DNA from: Polyangium sp. 15x6
Lineage (GTDB): Bacteria; Myxococcota_A; Polyangia; Polyangiales; Polyangiaceae
NCBI RefSeq assembly: GCF_029960785.1
Contig: NZ_JASBQE010000030.1
Coordinates: forward strand, 1-64,000
Direction: 5' to 3'
DNA length: 64,000 nucleotides
The notes below the pieces were generated by a model, which was given only the letters and a program-made list of their open reading frames with translations, ran no database searches and was not told the DNA's origin. Positions 33,910-41,739 of the stretch are shown one piece after another; the first letter of the stretch is position 1; the number at the start of each line of letters is the position of its first letter. The translations under genes were made by a program, and so were the position numbers.

Positions 33910-36128
33910 AGACCAGGCGTTTCTCCGGGCTCTCGACGCTCACCCTGGCGATCACGTGCGCGGCCGCGATGGCCGCAGCGCCCGCATGCAGCGGCGGCGG
34001 GACGAACCCGTCCGAGCCCTCGGGGCCCGGCGTTGGCGGCAGCGGCGGCGGCGACGGCGGCGCAGGCGGCGACGGCGGCGCAGGCGGAGGCGGCGGTGAG
34101 GGTGGTGATTCGACGCCGCACACGCCCGAGCACGTGTGGACCGAGTGCCAGGCGAGTGATCAAGCGTGGGTGCGCCGCGCGATCGTCGCGGTGAGCGGCC
34201 GCAAGCCGTGGGGCCAGGCCGAGGTGAACGCGTACACCGACGCGATCACGGCGCTCCGCAAGGCAGACCTCGAGGCCGCCGGCAAGTTCGGCGAGCTCGG
34301 CGGCGCGCTTCCGCCCTACGGCGAGGACCTCGTCAACGCGCGCAAGATCGTGGTCCGCGCGCTCATGCGCGAGGACGCGTTCCGGCAGCGGTGGAGCGAC
34401 TTCTTCATGGACACGCTGCGCGTGAACCGCATCGAGACGAAGTCGCTGCAGCAGTGCTACGGCTCGCCGCCGGCCGCGGCGTTCGACAGCGGGAACCTCG
34501 CCGCGTGGGTGCGCGACAACGACGCGAACGCGAAGAACCCGCCGAACCCCGGGTTCACCATGAACCAGCTCCTCTCGTCGGCGCTCGAGCTCGACGACCT
34601 CTCGCCCGTCTACCGCGCGAACCTCTTCGCGATGATGTCGCAGCCGTACTCGGGCGCGAACGTGGGCGAATACGAGATGGAGCGCGCGCGGCGGCAGAAC
34701 TTCGGCACGATCTTCGAGCGGGCCTACCTGCATCGTGATCGGGTTTGTCTGACCTGCCACAACAGCGAGTACTCCGTGACGTACAGCGACGATCCGGCGC
34801 TGAACCGGGCCTGGCCCGTGCCGGGGCTCTTCGAGGTCGCGCTCTACGGCAACTCGGTCGGCGTGCACCCCGAGGAGGAGCAGGAGACGAAGGGCACGGA
34901 CGAGATGCGCGCCCTGTCGATGCTGCGTTACTGGGGCGTCGCCGACGGCGGCGGGACTTCGCCCTACGGCTGGAGCGGCAACGCGTGCGGCAGCTTCCGC
35001 GTGCCGACGGAGGACGATCCGCTCGGCGTCGACACGTTCTTCGGCTCGATCCGCTCGACGCCCGAAGCGCCGAACAAGGGCCGCCGCGCGAGCGTGTGGG
35101 ACCTCGAACGCGCGCTCAAGCGCGGCGTGGACCGGCTCGCGGCGCACGGGCTCGTGCGTTTGCCCGGGGGCGAGCTCGCCGATTCGGACGAGGCGTTCGC
35201 GTACATGGTCGCGCAGAACATCGTCGACGTCGTGTGGGCCGAGGTGATGGGCACGCGGCTGACGATCGCGAACTACTTCCCGCGCACCGAGGTGCAGCGC
35301 GACATCCTGATGGGCCTCACGGAGAAGTTCGTCGCGTCGCACTTCTCGCTGCGCGAGCTGCTCACCGACATCCTCGCGCACCCGGCCTTCAACCTGAAGG
35401 CGCCGGAAGAGGGCTGCGGCAACGCGGCCTACGAGGTGCCGCGGATCTTCGATCCGTGGACGATCGCAGACAAGGACGTCGGCCGGCGCGGCAACAGCCC
35501 CGCCGACGGCGTCTTCGCGGTCTCGTCGCGCCCGCTGCGCCGCAGCCTGCACCGCGCCATGGAGTGGCCGAGCTACAGCGAGTATCCGCAAGACGGCTCG
35601 GAGGAGAGCTTCCAGCTCGCCATCGGGTTCGCGCTGAAGGACGCGGAGCCGGGCTTCCGCGGGCTCGACTTCCAGGGGCGGCTCTCGTGGGAGGCGACGT
35701 ACGGCGCGTGCAAGGCGCTCAGCGGCAACGACTTCATCTCGAAGATCGTGTCGAGGGCGCAGGCGACGCCGGGCGCGACCGTCGGCGACGCGGTGATCGC
35801 GCTGAAGGATCGGCTCATCGGCGAGCCGTGGGTCGAGCCGGTGACGGAGAAGCCGCAGATCGAGGCGCTCGTGAAGTCGACCCTCGCCGACACGAACCTC
35901 TCGGGCCTCGACGCGAAGCTGCGCTCGTTCTGCGGCGTCCTCGTCGCGGCGCCGCAGTTCATGCTCGGCGGCGTCGTCCCCAAGGACGCGACCGACGTGC
36001 CGAAGCTGACGCCGCCGGAGATCTCGTACGAGGGTACGTGCGGATACGTGTCGTTCGTCGCGGGGCAGATCGGCGCGCCGTACACGATCACCTGCGGTCC
36101 GGCTACGATCACCGCGAAGAAGCAGTGA
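33906..36128 (+). CDS. Large lipoprotein with CxxCH motif, partner of DUF1501
   Basis: A 740-aa protein. A signal ending in APAC gives a lipid-modified Cys, followed by a glycine-rich linker (~35-75). The body contains AIVAVSGRKPWGQAEVNAYTD, FRQRWSDFFMDTLRVNR and one heme-type motif RVCLTCHNSEYS, followed by domains resembling DUF1549-type secreted cytochrome proteins. It overlaps the DUF1501 gene by ATGA, so the two are coupled. I infer an exported redox or hydrolytic complex. One CxxCH suggests a single c-type heme; an axial methionine cannot be assigned by eye. Confidence 0.75.
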   Translation: MKTRRFSGLSTLTLAITCAAAMAAAPACSGGGTNPSEPSGPGVGGSGGGDGGAGGDGGAGGGGGEGGDSTPHTPEHVWTECQASDQAWVRRAIVAVSGRKPWGQAEVNAYTDAITALRKADLEAAGKFGELGGALPPYGEDLVNARKIVVRALMREDAFRQRWSDFFMDTLRVNRIETKSLQQCYGSPPAAAFDSGNLAAWVRDNDANAKNPPNPGFTMNQLLSSALELDDLSPVYRANLFAMMSQPYSGANVGEYEMERARRQNFGTIFERAYLHRDRVCLTCHNSEYSVTYSDDPALNRAWPVPGLFEVALYGNSVGVHPEEEQETKGTDEMRALSMLRYWGVADGGGTSPYGWSGNACGSFRVPTEDDPLGVDTFFGSIRSTPEAPNKGRRASVWDLERALKRGVDRLAAHGLVRLPGGELADSDEAFAYMVAQNIVDVVWAEVMGTRLTIANYFPRTEVQRDILMGLTEKFVASHFSLRELLTDILAHPAFNLKAPEEGCGNAAYEVPRIFDPWTIADKDVGRRGNSPADGVFAVSSRPLRRSLHRAMEWPSYSEYPQDGSEESFQLAIGFALKDAEPGFRGLDFQGRLSWEATYGACKALSGNDFISKIVSRAQATPGATVGDAVIALKDRLIGEPWVEPVTEKPQIEALVKSTLADTNLSGLDAKLRSFCGVLVAAPQFMLGGVVPKDATDVPKLTPPEISYEGTCGYVSFVAGQIGAPYTITCGPATITAKKQ

Positions 36129-36139
36129 CGGAAGGGGTT

Positions 36140-36176
36140 TGGGGCTGCGCTCGGCTTGTCCGAGCGCAGCCCCAAG
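36140..36176. repeat. Perfect 16-bp hairpin (family A repeat) inside the operon
   Basis: TTGGGGCTGCGCTCGG pairs with CCGAGCGCAGCCCCAA around loop CTTGT. It is flanked by GGGGTT and CGTTGAA, as in the copy at 20485. Located 12 nt after the large lipoprotein gene and 20 nt before the next start, it may attenuate or stabilise the mRNA. Confidence 0.8.
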
Positions 36177-36195
36177 CGTTGAAAGGACGACCGGG

Positions 36196-37527
36196 ATGGG
36201 TTTGTCGCGGGCAGCCAGGGCGATCGGGGCACTCTCGATCGCCCTGGTGATGACAGCCGGATGCGGAGCCGACGAGGGCGTCGACCTCACCGGCGGCACG
36301 GGCGGAAACGGGAACGGCGGCGCAGGCGGGAGCGGCGGCGCGGGTGGCACGGGCGGCAGCGGCGGCAGCGGCGGCGGCGCGGGCGGCAGCGACGATCCGG
36401 CGGAGGCGATCTACCCGAACATCGCGTCGCTGCACGCGCTCGGCGTCGCGCAGACATGCTCGCTCAACCAGGGCGTGTGCCATTCGTCGCGGCAGTACCC
36501 CGAGCTCGGCGGCGTGAAGGACATGGTCGCGCTCGTGAACGCGCCCTGTCAGATCACGGCGGCCGAGCCGAGCCTCGTTCCCGACGAGTGCGAGCGTCCC
36601 GGGGACAAACTCGTGATCGGCGGGCAAGAGCGGGAGATCTTGCAGGTCGTCCTCGACAAGAACGCGCCGTTCCCGCCGGCGAGCGTGGAGCTGCGCCTCG
36701 CCTCCGCGCCGCCGTCGCTCGACGCGAACGGCGCGCGCATCCGCAGGCTCGACGACGCCGGCGCCGAGGTGCTCAGCGTGCCCCTCGACGGCGCGTCGTT
36801 CGCGGCAGGAGGATCGCCGACGAGCGTGATCGTGAACCTCGCCGCGTCGCCCGCGTCGCTGAAAGGTTTCCTCGACGTACGCGTGACCGATCTCGATCGG
36901 GTGCGCGTCGGCGACGCGAACGGCAACGGCAACGCGCATCCCTCGGCCATGCCGTGGTCGCTCGTCACGCCGGGCGATCCGGGGCGGAGCTACCTCTACA
37001 AGCGGCTGCTCTCGGACGAGCTCGGCCCGCGCATGCCGCTCCTCCAGCGCACGTGGACCGCGCTCTCGACGCGCGCCGTGTGGTGCTGGATCCGCGGGAT
37101 GAAGCCGGACGCGAAGCCGGGCGACATGTCGATCCTCGAGCCGATCGACTACGGAAATTGTCCCCCCGACCCCGACGCGCCCGATCCGAACACGGCCGGC
37201 ACGTGGGGGAGCGTGCGCACGCTGATGGCCTCGCGCTGCGCGACGTCGAAGTGCCACGACAGCACGGACAAGGCGGGCGATCTGGATCTGTCGCCCGACG
37301 CGTCGACGTTCCTTGCGAACGTGATCAACGCGCCGAGCGTGCAGACGGGCGCGCAGCGCGTGGTGCCGGGACAACCGGCGGCGAGTTATCTGCTCTGCAA
37401 GGTCGATCCGCACTGCGAAGGGCGCGCGGACATGACGAGCCTCATGCCGCTCTCGGGCGCGCCGCTGACGGACGCCGAGATCAAGTCGATCGCGACCTGG
37501 ATCCAGGCCGGGGCGAAGCTCGAGTAG
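36196..37527 (+). CDS. Cytochrome-c-like lipoprotein with glycine-rich linker
   Basis: A 443-aa protein. The lipobox is MTAGC, followed by a Gly/Ser/Thr linker (~30-70). Two atypical heme-like motifs occur, CSLNQGVCH and CATSKCH, with wider spacing than CxxCH. The end (DAEIKSIATWIQAGAKLE) is the usual closing helix of class I cytochrome c domains. It starts after AAAGGA. It completes a rightward set with the Tat-exported DUF1501-like protein and the CxxCH lipoprotein, and probably works with them on the cell surface. Whether heme is bound at the wide motifs is uncertain. Confidence 0.75.
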   Translation: MGLSRAARAIGALSIALVMTAGCGADEGVDLTGGTGGNGNGGAGGSGGAGGTGGSGGSGGGAGGSDDPAEAIYPNIASLHALGVAQTCSLNQGVCHSSRQYPELGGVKDMVALVNAPCQITAAEPSLVPDECERPGDKLVIGGQEREILQVVLDKNAPFPPASVELRLASAPPSLDANGARIRRLDDAGAEVLSVPLDGASFAAGGSPTSVIVNLAASPASLKGFLDVRVTDLDRVRVGDANGNGNAHPSAMPWSLVTPGDPGRSYLYKRLLSDELGPRMPLLQRTWTALSTRAVWCWIRGMKPDAKPGDMSILEPIDYGNCPPDPDAPDPNTAGTWGSVRTLMASRCATSKCHDSTDKAGDLDLSPDASTFLANVINAPSVQTGAQRVVPGQPAASYLLCKVDPHCEGRADMTSLMPLSGAPLTDAEIKSIATWIQAGAKLE

Positions 37528-38236
37528 GCACGCGCTCGCTGGCGGCGGCGACGCCGAACTCGACGAGCGCCCGCCGCACCTCGCTCGCGTCCTTCGCGAC
37601 CCGCGCCCGCTCGCCGAGCGCGCGCTTCGGATCCCCGCCGAACCACACCGCGCGCATCCCCGCGCCGAGCGCGCCCTCCACATCGGCGGCGAGCGAGTCG
37701 CCGATGTGCACGATCCGATCGAGCGACCTCCCGAGCCGCCCGGCGGTCCAGGCGAAGATCGCGCGGTCGGGTTTGTCCATGCCGAGCCGGCCGCTGTCGG
37801 CGAGCACGAGGAACCGATCGTCCCAGCCGAGCTCCGCGACGAGCTCGGCGAGCCGGCCCTCCGAGTTCGAGATGATGCCCACGGGCACGCCCGCGTCGGA
37901 GAGGTCCTCCGCGAGCTCCAGCATGCCGGGGATCGGGCGCCGCCAGAGGTTTTTCCGGGGCTGCTCGGACCAGAGGAAGTCCACGGCGCCCACGAGCGCT
38001 TCCTCGTCGAGCGGTGACGCGGCCGCGCGTTCGAGCAGCGCGCGCATGAAGATCTTCCAGGGATGACCGCCGAGGCCGCGGTGGATGGCGTCATCGTAGA
38101 CGCGCCATGCGTCGGGGAGGGCGACCTCGATTCGTTTGGGGTCGAACGATAGGCTCCGCTCGGCGAGGCGGGCGGCCGTGAGGTCCGCGTCGAGGGCGGC
38201 GAGGGTCTGTCCGAAGTCGAAGGTGACGGCGTGCAT
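37481..38236 (-). CDS. HAD-superfamily hydrolase
   Basis: A 251-aa protein. Motif I is VTFDFGQTL, with Gly in place of the second Asp of DxDxT, a variation known in some HAD branches. A helical cap follows, then motif II GIISNSEGR, motif III lysine in MDKPDRAIF, and motif IV HIGDSLAADVEGA. It is probably a small-molecule phosphatase or related hydrolase in the cytoplasm. The 3' end overlaps the convergent cytochrome-like gene by 47 bp, so the last ~15 residues (RASPRPGSRSRST) may be a non-conserved tail. Confidence 0.88.
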   Translation of the reverse strand: MHAVTFDFGQTLAALDADLTAARLAERSLSFDPKRIEVALPDAWRVYDDAIHRGLGGHPWKIFMRALLERAAASPLDEEALVGAVDFLWSEQPRKNLWRRPIPGMLELAEDLSDAGVPVGIISNSEGRLAELVAELGWDDRFLVLADSGRLGMDKPDRAIFAWTAGRLGRSLDRIVHIGDSLAADVEGALGAGMRAVWFGGDPKRALGERARVAKDASEVRRALVEFGVAAASERVPTRASPRPGSRSRST

Positions 38237-38289
38237 GGCGCCCGCTCCGTTAGCACGGAGCAGAGGCGCCCGGGGGGTTCGTCGCAGCG

Positions 38290-40086
38290 TCAGGCGTCCT
38301 GCGCGCCCTCGTACATGCGGTCGATCTCGCGGGCGTAGTGGTCGTAGACCACGCGGCGCTTGAGCTTCAGCGTGGGCGTGAGCTCACCATCCTCGATCGT
38401 GAAGGGGCGATCGAGGATGTGAAATTTCTTCACGGTCTCCACGCGAGCGAGCGTGGAATTCACACTATCGACCGCTTTCTGGACCGCGGCCACCACCGCG
38501 GGGTCGTCGCGCAGCTTTGCCAGATCTGCCCCGGGCGCGCCCGCGAGCTCGCTGGCGGCGGCGGGATCGAGCACCACGAGCGCGGTGAGGTACTTGCGCC
38601 GGTCGCCGATGACCACGGCCTCGGCGATGGGCGTGTGGTTCTTCAGGGCCGCCTCGATGTTCTTCGGGGCGATGTTCTTGCCGCCCGCCGTGATGATGAT
38701 CTCCTTCTTGCGGCCCGTGATCGACAGGAAGCCGTCCTTGTCGAACTGACCGAGATCACCCGAGTGCATCCAGCCGTCGACGAGCGTGTCGGCCGTCGCT
38801 TGCGGCTCCTTGTAGTAGCCGAGGAACACGTTCGGGCCCTTCACCAGGATCTCGCCGTCCTCGGCGATCTTCACCTCGATCCCGTCGAGCTTCGTGCCGA
38901 CCGCGCCGAGCTTCATGTTGCTCCCGCGGTTGAACGTGGTCGGGCCCGTGTCTTCGCTCTGGCCGTAGACCTCGGAGACGATGATGTCGAGGCTCGCGAA
39001 GAACTCGAGGATCTCCTTGGACACGGGCGCGGCGCCGGATACACACGTGCGCGCGCGCGACAGGCCGATGGCGCTCTTCAGCTTCGTGAACACGAGCTTC
39101 TGCGCGAGCTTGTACTGGAGACCCAGCGCGCCCTCGGGCTGCGCGCCGCGCATCTTCACCGCCGTCGCCTCGCGCGCGATGTCCATCGCCCACGCGACGA
39201 GCGCCTTCTTCGCGCCCTTGGCTTCCTTGAGTTTGCCCTGGACGCCGGCGTGGAACTTCTCCCAGATGCGCGGGACGCCGAAGAAGAGCGTCGGCTGCAC
39301 TTCCTTGAGGTTGTCCGGGACCTTGTCGATGCTCTCGGCGAAGTAGGCCGATCCGCCCATCGTGATGCAGCCGTGGATGGTGAAGACCTGCTCCGCGATG
39401 TGCGAGAGCGGCAAGTACGAGAGCACGCAGTCCTGCGCCGTGCCGCCCACGAGCTTCTGCGCCGTGTCCGAGGTCCACGCGAGGTTCTGGTGCGAGAGCA
39501 TCACGCCCTTCGGCGGCCCCGTCGTGCCCGAGGTGTAAATCAACGTCGCGAGGCCCTGCGGCTCGAGCGCCGCGAGCCGCGCGAAGAAGTCCGCGTCGGA
39601 GACGTCCTTGCCCTTGTCGAGGAACGCCTCGTACGAGGCGACGAGCGGGTGATCGATGTGCGGCGCGCCGCGCATCGTGACGACTTGCTTGAGGCGCGGC
39701 AGTTCGCCGAGCATCTTCTCGATCTTCGCCCACTGGCCTTCGTTCTCGACGAGGACGATCTCGCTCTCGGCGTGGTGGACGATGTACGCGACCTCCTCGG
39801 GCGAACAGGTGGTGTAGATGCCGGCGGGCGCGCCGCCCGTGGCCATGGCCGCGACGTCGAAGGCGACCCACTCGGACCGGTTGAAGCCGAGGATGCACAC
39901 GGTGAAGCCCGGCTTCTGGCCGAGCGCGATCATCGCCTTGCCCAGGCGTTTGACCTCGTCCGCGAGCTCCCGGTAGCTCTTCGGCCGGTAGACGCCGCCC
40001 GATTTGATGTGATGGGCAGGCGCGTCGGGCCTGCGTTCGGCTTGCTTGAAGAGCCGGGAAGCGATGGTGTCGTTCGGCGTAGACAT
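38290..40086 (-). CDS. Long-chain fatty-acid-CoA ligase (AMP-forming)
   Basis: A 598-aa ANL-family enzyme of normal length. It activates fatty acids to acyl-AMP and then acyl-CoA. The P-loop-like motif is YTSGTTGPPKGVMLSHQN. SEVYGQSEDTGP is the A5-type motif, HSGDLGQFDKDGFLSITG the A7/A8 region, and RKKEIIITAGGKNIAPKNIE the long-chain FACS signature hinge. It is close to FAA1-type ligases with a short N terminus and no signal peptide. It stands alone between a HAD gene and a membrane protein gene, with its own -10-like element. Confidence 0.95.
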   Translation of the reverse strand: MSTPNDTIASRLFKQAERRPDAPAHHIKSGGVYRPKSYRELADEVKRLGKAMIALGQKPGFTVCILGFNRSEWVAFDVAAMATGGAPAGIYTTCSPEEVAYIVHHAESEIVLVENEGQWAKIEKMLGELPRLKQVVTMRGAPHIDHPLVASYEAFLDKGKDVSDADFFARLAALEPQGLATLIYTSGTTGPPKGVMLSHQNLAWTSDTAQKLVGGTAQDCVLSYLPLSHIAEQVFTIHGCITMGGSAYFAESIDKVPDNLKEVQPTLFFGVPRIWEKFHAGVQGKLKEAKGAKKALVAWAMDIAREATAVKMRGAQPEGALGLQYKLAQKLVFTKLKSAIGLSRARTCVSGAAPVSKEILEFFASLDIIVSEVYGQSEDTGPTTFNRGSNMKLGAVGTKLDGIEVKIAEDGEILVKGPNVFLGYYKEPQATADTLVDGWMHSGDLGQFDKDGFLSITGRKKEIIITAGGKNIAPKNIEAALKNHTPIAEAVVIGDRRKYLTALVVLDPAAASELAGAPGADLAKLRDDPAVVAAVQKAVDSVNSTLARVETVKKFHILDRPFTIEDGELTPTLKLKRRVVYDHYAREIDRMYEGAQDA

Positions 40087-40095
40087 GGCCGCGCC

Positions 40096-40101
40096 AGTCT
40101 A
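40096..40101 (-). promoter_or_regulatory. -10-like element of the acyl-CoA ligase gene
   Basis: On the minus strand TAGACT lies 9 nt before the ATG at 40086 with no ribosome site, a leaderless-type arrangement. Confidence 0.5.
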
Positions 40102-40154
40102 GTCGAGCGGCCGGCCATTCGTTCCACCCGAAAACGGAAACGCTGCCGTAAGAT

Positions 40155-41261
40155 TCAGCGCGGCTTCGGCGGCGGAGCTGGCTCCGGCGCGGGGCTTTCG
40201 GAGGGCGCCGGCTTCGGGTTTGGCGGGGGCGGATCCTTCCGGTCTTCCTCGACAGGGGGCCTTTGCCGCCCTGCCGCGGCGCGCAAGGCGATCACGCGCG
40301 TCACGAGCTCGGTCGCCTCGTCCGTCGACATGTCCACGCGCGCCGAGATGCGCGGGCCCTCCGCGCCGATCCGCAATCGCTCGAGGATCGGCCCGAGGCC
40401 CATCAGGCGCACGAGCGTGTCGTCCGCCTGCGCGGCGCGTTTTCCGTCGAAAATGTTCGCCAGTTCGGCGCACGGCGCCGGCGCGTCGCAGGCCACGACC
40501 CCCGACAAACCCACGCGTTCGCCGATGGAAACCGAGAGCCCGAGGCCCACGACCGACGCCGCCGGCGAACCCTGCGCCCCGTTCAGCGCGATCTCCTCGA
40601 GCAGCGTGCGCCGCTGCTCCGGCGTGAGCACCACGGTCACGCGCAGCGCGCCCGGGCCCGCTTCCGACGCGAGCTTCGTGTGATCCCCGTCGGCGCGCGC
40701 GGAAGGCACGCGGCCCTCCGCCGCGTCGATCATCGAGCGCAGGTAGTTGCCCGCGCCGAGGAGGATGGGTCCGCCCTCGCGCACGGCGATCTCCGCGCCG
40801 CTCGTCGACTGGCGCGCGTCGCGCACCGTGCGGAACGCGCCGATCGGGTTCACCACGGAGCGGCCGCCGCGCGCCTCGATGACCTTGCTCGCGCAGGCGA
40901 GCAGGGCGTCCGGGTCGATGGCGCCCGAGGCGACGAGGCCGAAGTCGCCGTCGCCGCCCGCCGCGGGCACGGCCACGCCGAGCTCCGTGAGGCCGGCCAT
41001 GGGGTCGAAGCCGCAGACGTCGCGCACCTTGCCGAGGCCGGGGATTTCGCGGGTCTCGGAGAGCAGGGGCGCGAAGGCGCCCGAGCGCCGCAGGGCGCCG
41101 AGGTCGGCCGTGGCCACGAGGAGCGCGCCTTCGGGGATGGCGTCGAGCGTCCCGGGCAGCGGGCGCGCCATCTCGCGTTTTTGCCAGACCCAGACGACGG
41201 CCGCGACGACCACCGCCGCGGCGGCCGCGAAGACGAGGGCGTTGCGCGTGCGCGTCTGCAC
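40155..41261 (-). CDS. Membrane-anchored protein of unknown function
   Basis: A 368-aa protein. A short basic start (QTRTRN) is followed by one transmembrane helix (ALVFAAAAAVVVAAVVWVW). A ~300-residue extracytoplasmic domain has IPEGALLVATADLGALRRSG near its start, a pattern common in myxobacterial proteins of unknown role that resemble DUF3352-like periplasmic domains. The C terminus is a Pro-rich tail. I chose GTG 41261; a GTG at 41357 would add 32 very Arg-rich residues. No catalytic motif is seen. Confidence 0.65.
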   Translation of the reverse strand: MQTRTRNALVFAAAAAVVVAAVVWVWQKREMARPLPGTLDAIPEGALLVATADLGALRRSGAFAPLLSETREIPGLGKVRDVCGFDPMAGLTELGVAVPAAGGDGDFGLVASGAIDPDALLACASKVIEARGGRSVVNPIGAFRTVRDARQSTSGAEIAVREGGPILLGAGNYLRSMIDAAEGRVPSARADGDHTKLASEAGPGALRVTVVLTPEQRRTLLEEIALNGAQGSPAASVVGLGLSVSIGERVGLSGVVACDAPAPCAELANIFDGKRAAQADDTLVRLMGLGPILERLRIGAEGPRISARVDMSTDEATELVTRVIALRAAAGRQRPPVEEDRKDPPPPNPKPAPSESPAPEPAPPPKPR

Positions 41262-41450
41262 GGGCCGAGCCCTACCACGTTTTTCACGAGACCGCGCGCG
41301 TCGGCTTCCGCGAGGCGCGTCGCGCGCGCCAGGCTGCTTCCCGCGCGGGAAGACCACGTCGTGCGGCAGAGCTCGTGCCGCTCGTCGCCTCCATGCTCCG
41401 ACGCTGCGTTCTGCAAATGCAGAATGCTAGGTTCGGCGGTGATGCTTGGC

Positions 41451-41603
41451 TCAGGCTTCCTTCGACGGGCCCGTCCTCTTGGCTTTGCGCTCGAAGTAGC
41501 CGCCGATGGCCTCGCCGATCCGAGGGACGACCGAATGGATGACCACGAGCCCGACCAGGAAGGCCACCAGCGCGAGCTCTCGGGGGGTGCCGAAGGCGGA
41601 CAT
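41451..41603 (-). CDS. TatA-like micro-protein (50 aa)
   Basis: A 50-aa ORF. MSAFGTPRELALVAFLVG begins a single membrane helix, followed by a hinge and an amphipathic helix (VVPRIGEAIGGYFERKAK) and a basic tail. This is the order seen in TatA/TatE subunits of the twin-arginine translocase (short periplasmic start, helix, PxLG-like hinge, amphipathic helix). It is shorter than typical TatA and lacks the FG hinge, so it could be another small membrane protein. It reads toward the membrane-anchored protein gene. Two Tat or Sec exported operons lie nearby. Confidence 0.5.
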   Translation of the reverse strand: MSAFGTPRELALVAFLVGLVVIHSVVPRIGEAIGGYFERKAKRTGPSKEA

Positions 41604-41739
41604 GCGCCTTTCGTCTTATCACCGGATACACTGAGCGGCGCGGCCCAAATGTTGGAACGAACGCCGCCTTGGACGTAGGAAGGGAAGACCCCAGGGCCAC
41701 GCGTTGACAGCCTGGCGCATCGGGTCGAAGGATCACGCC

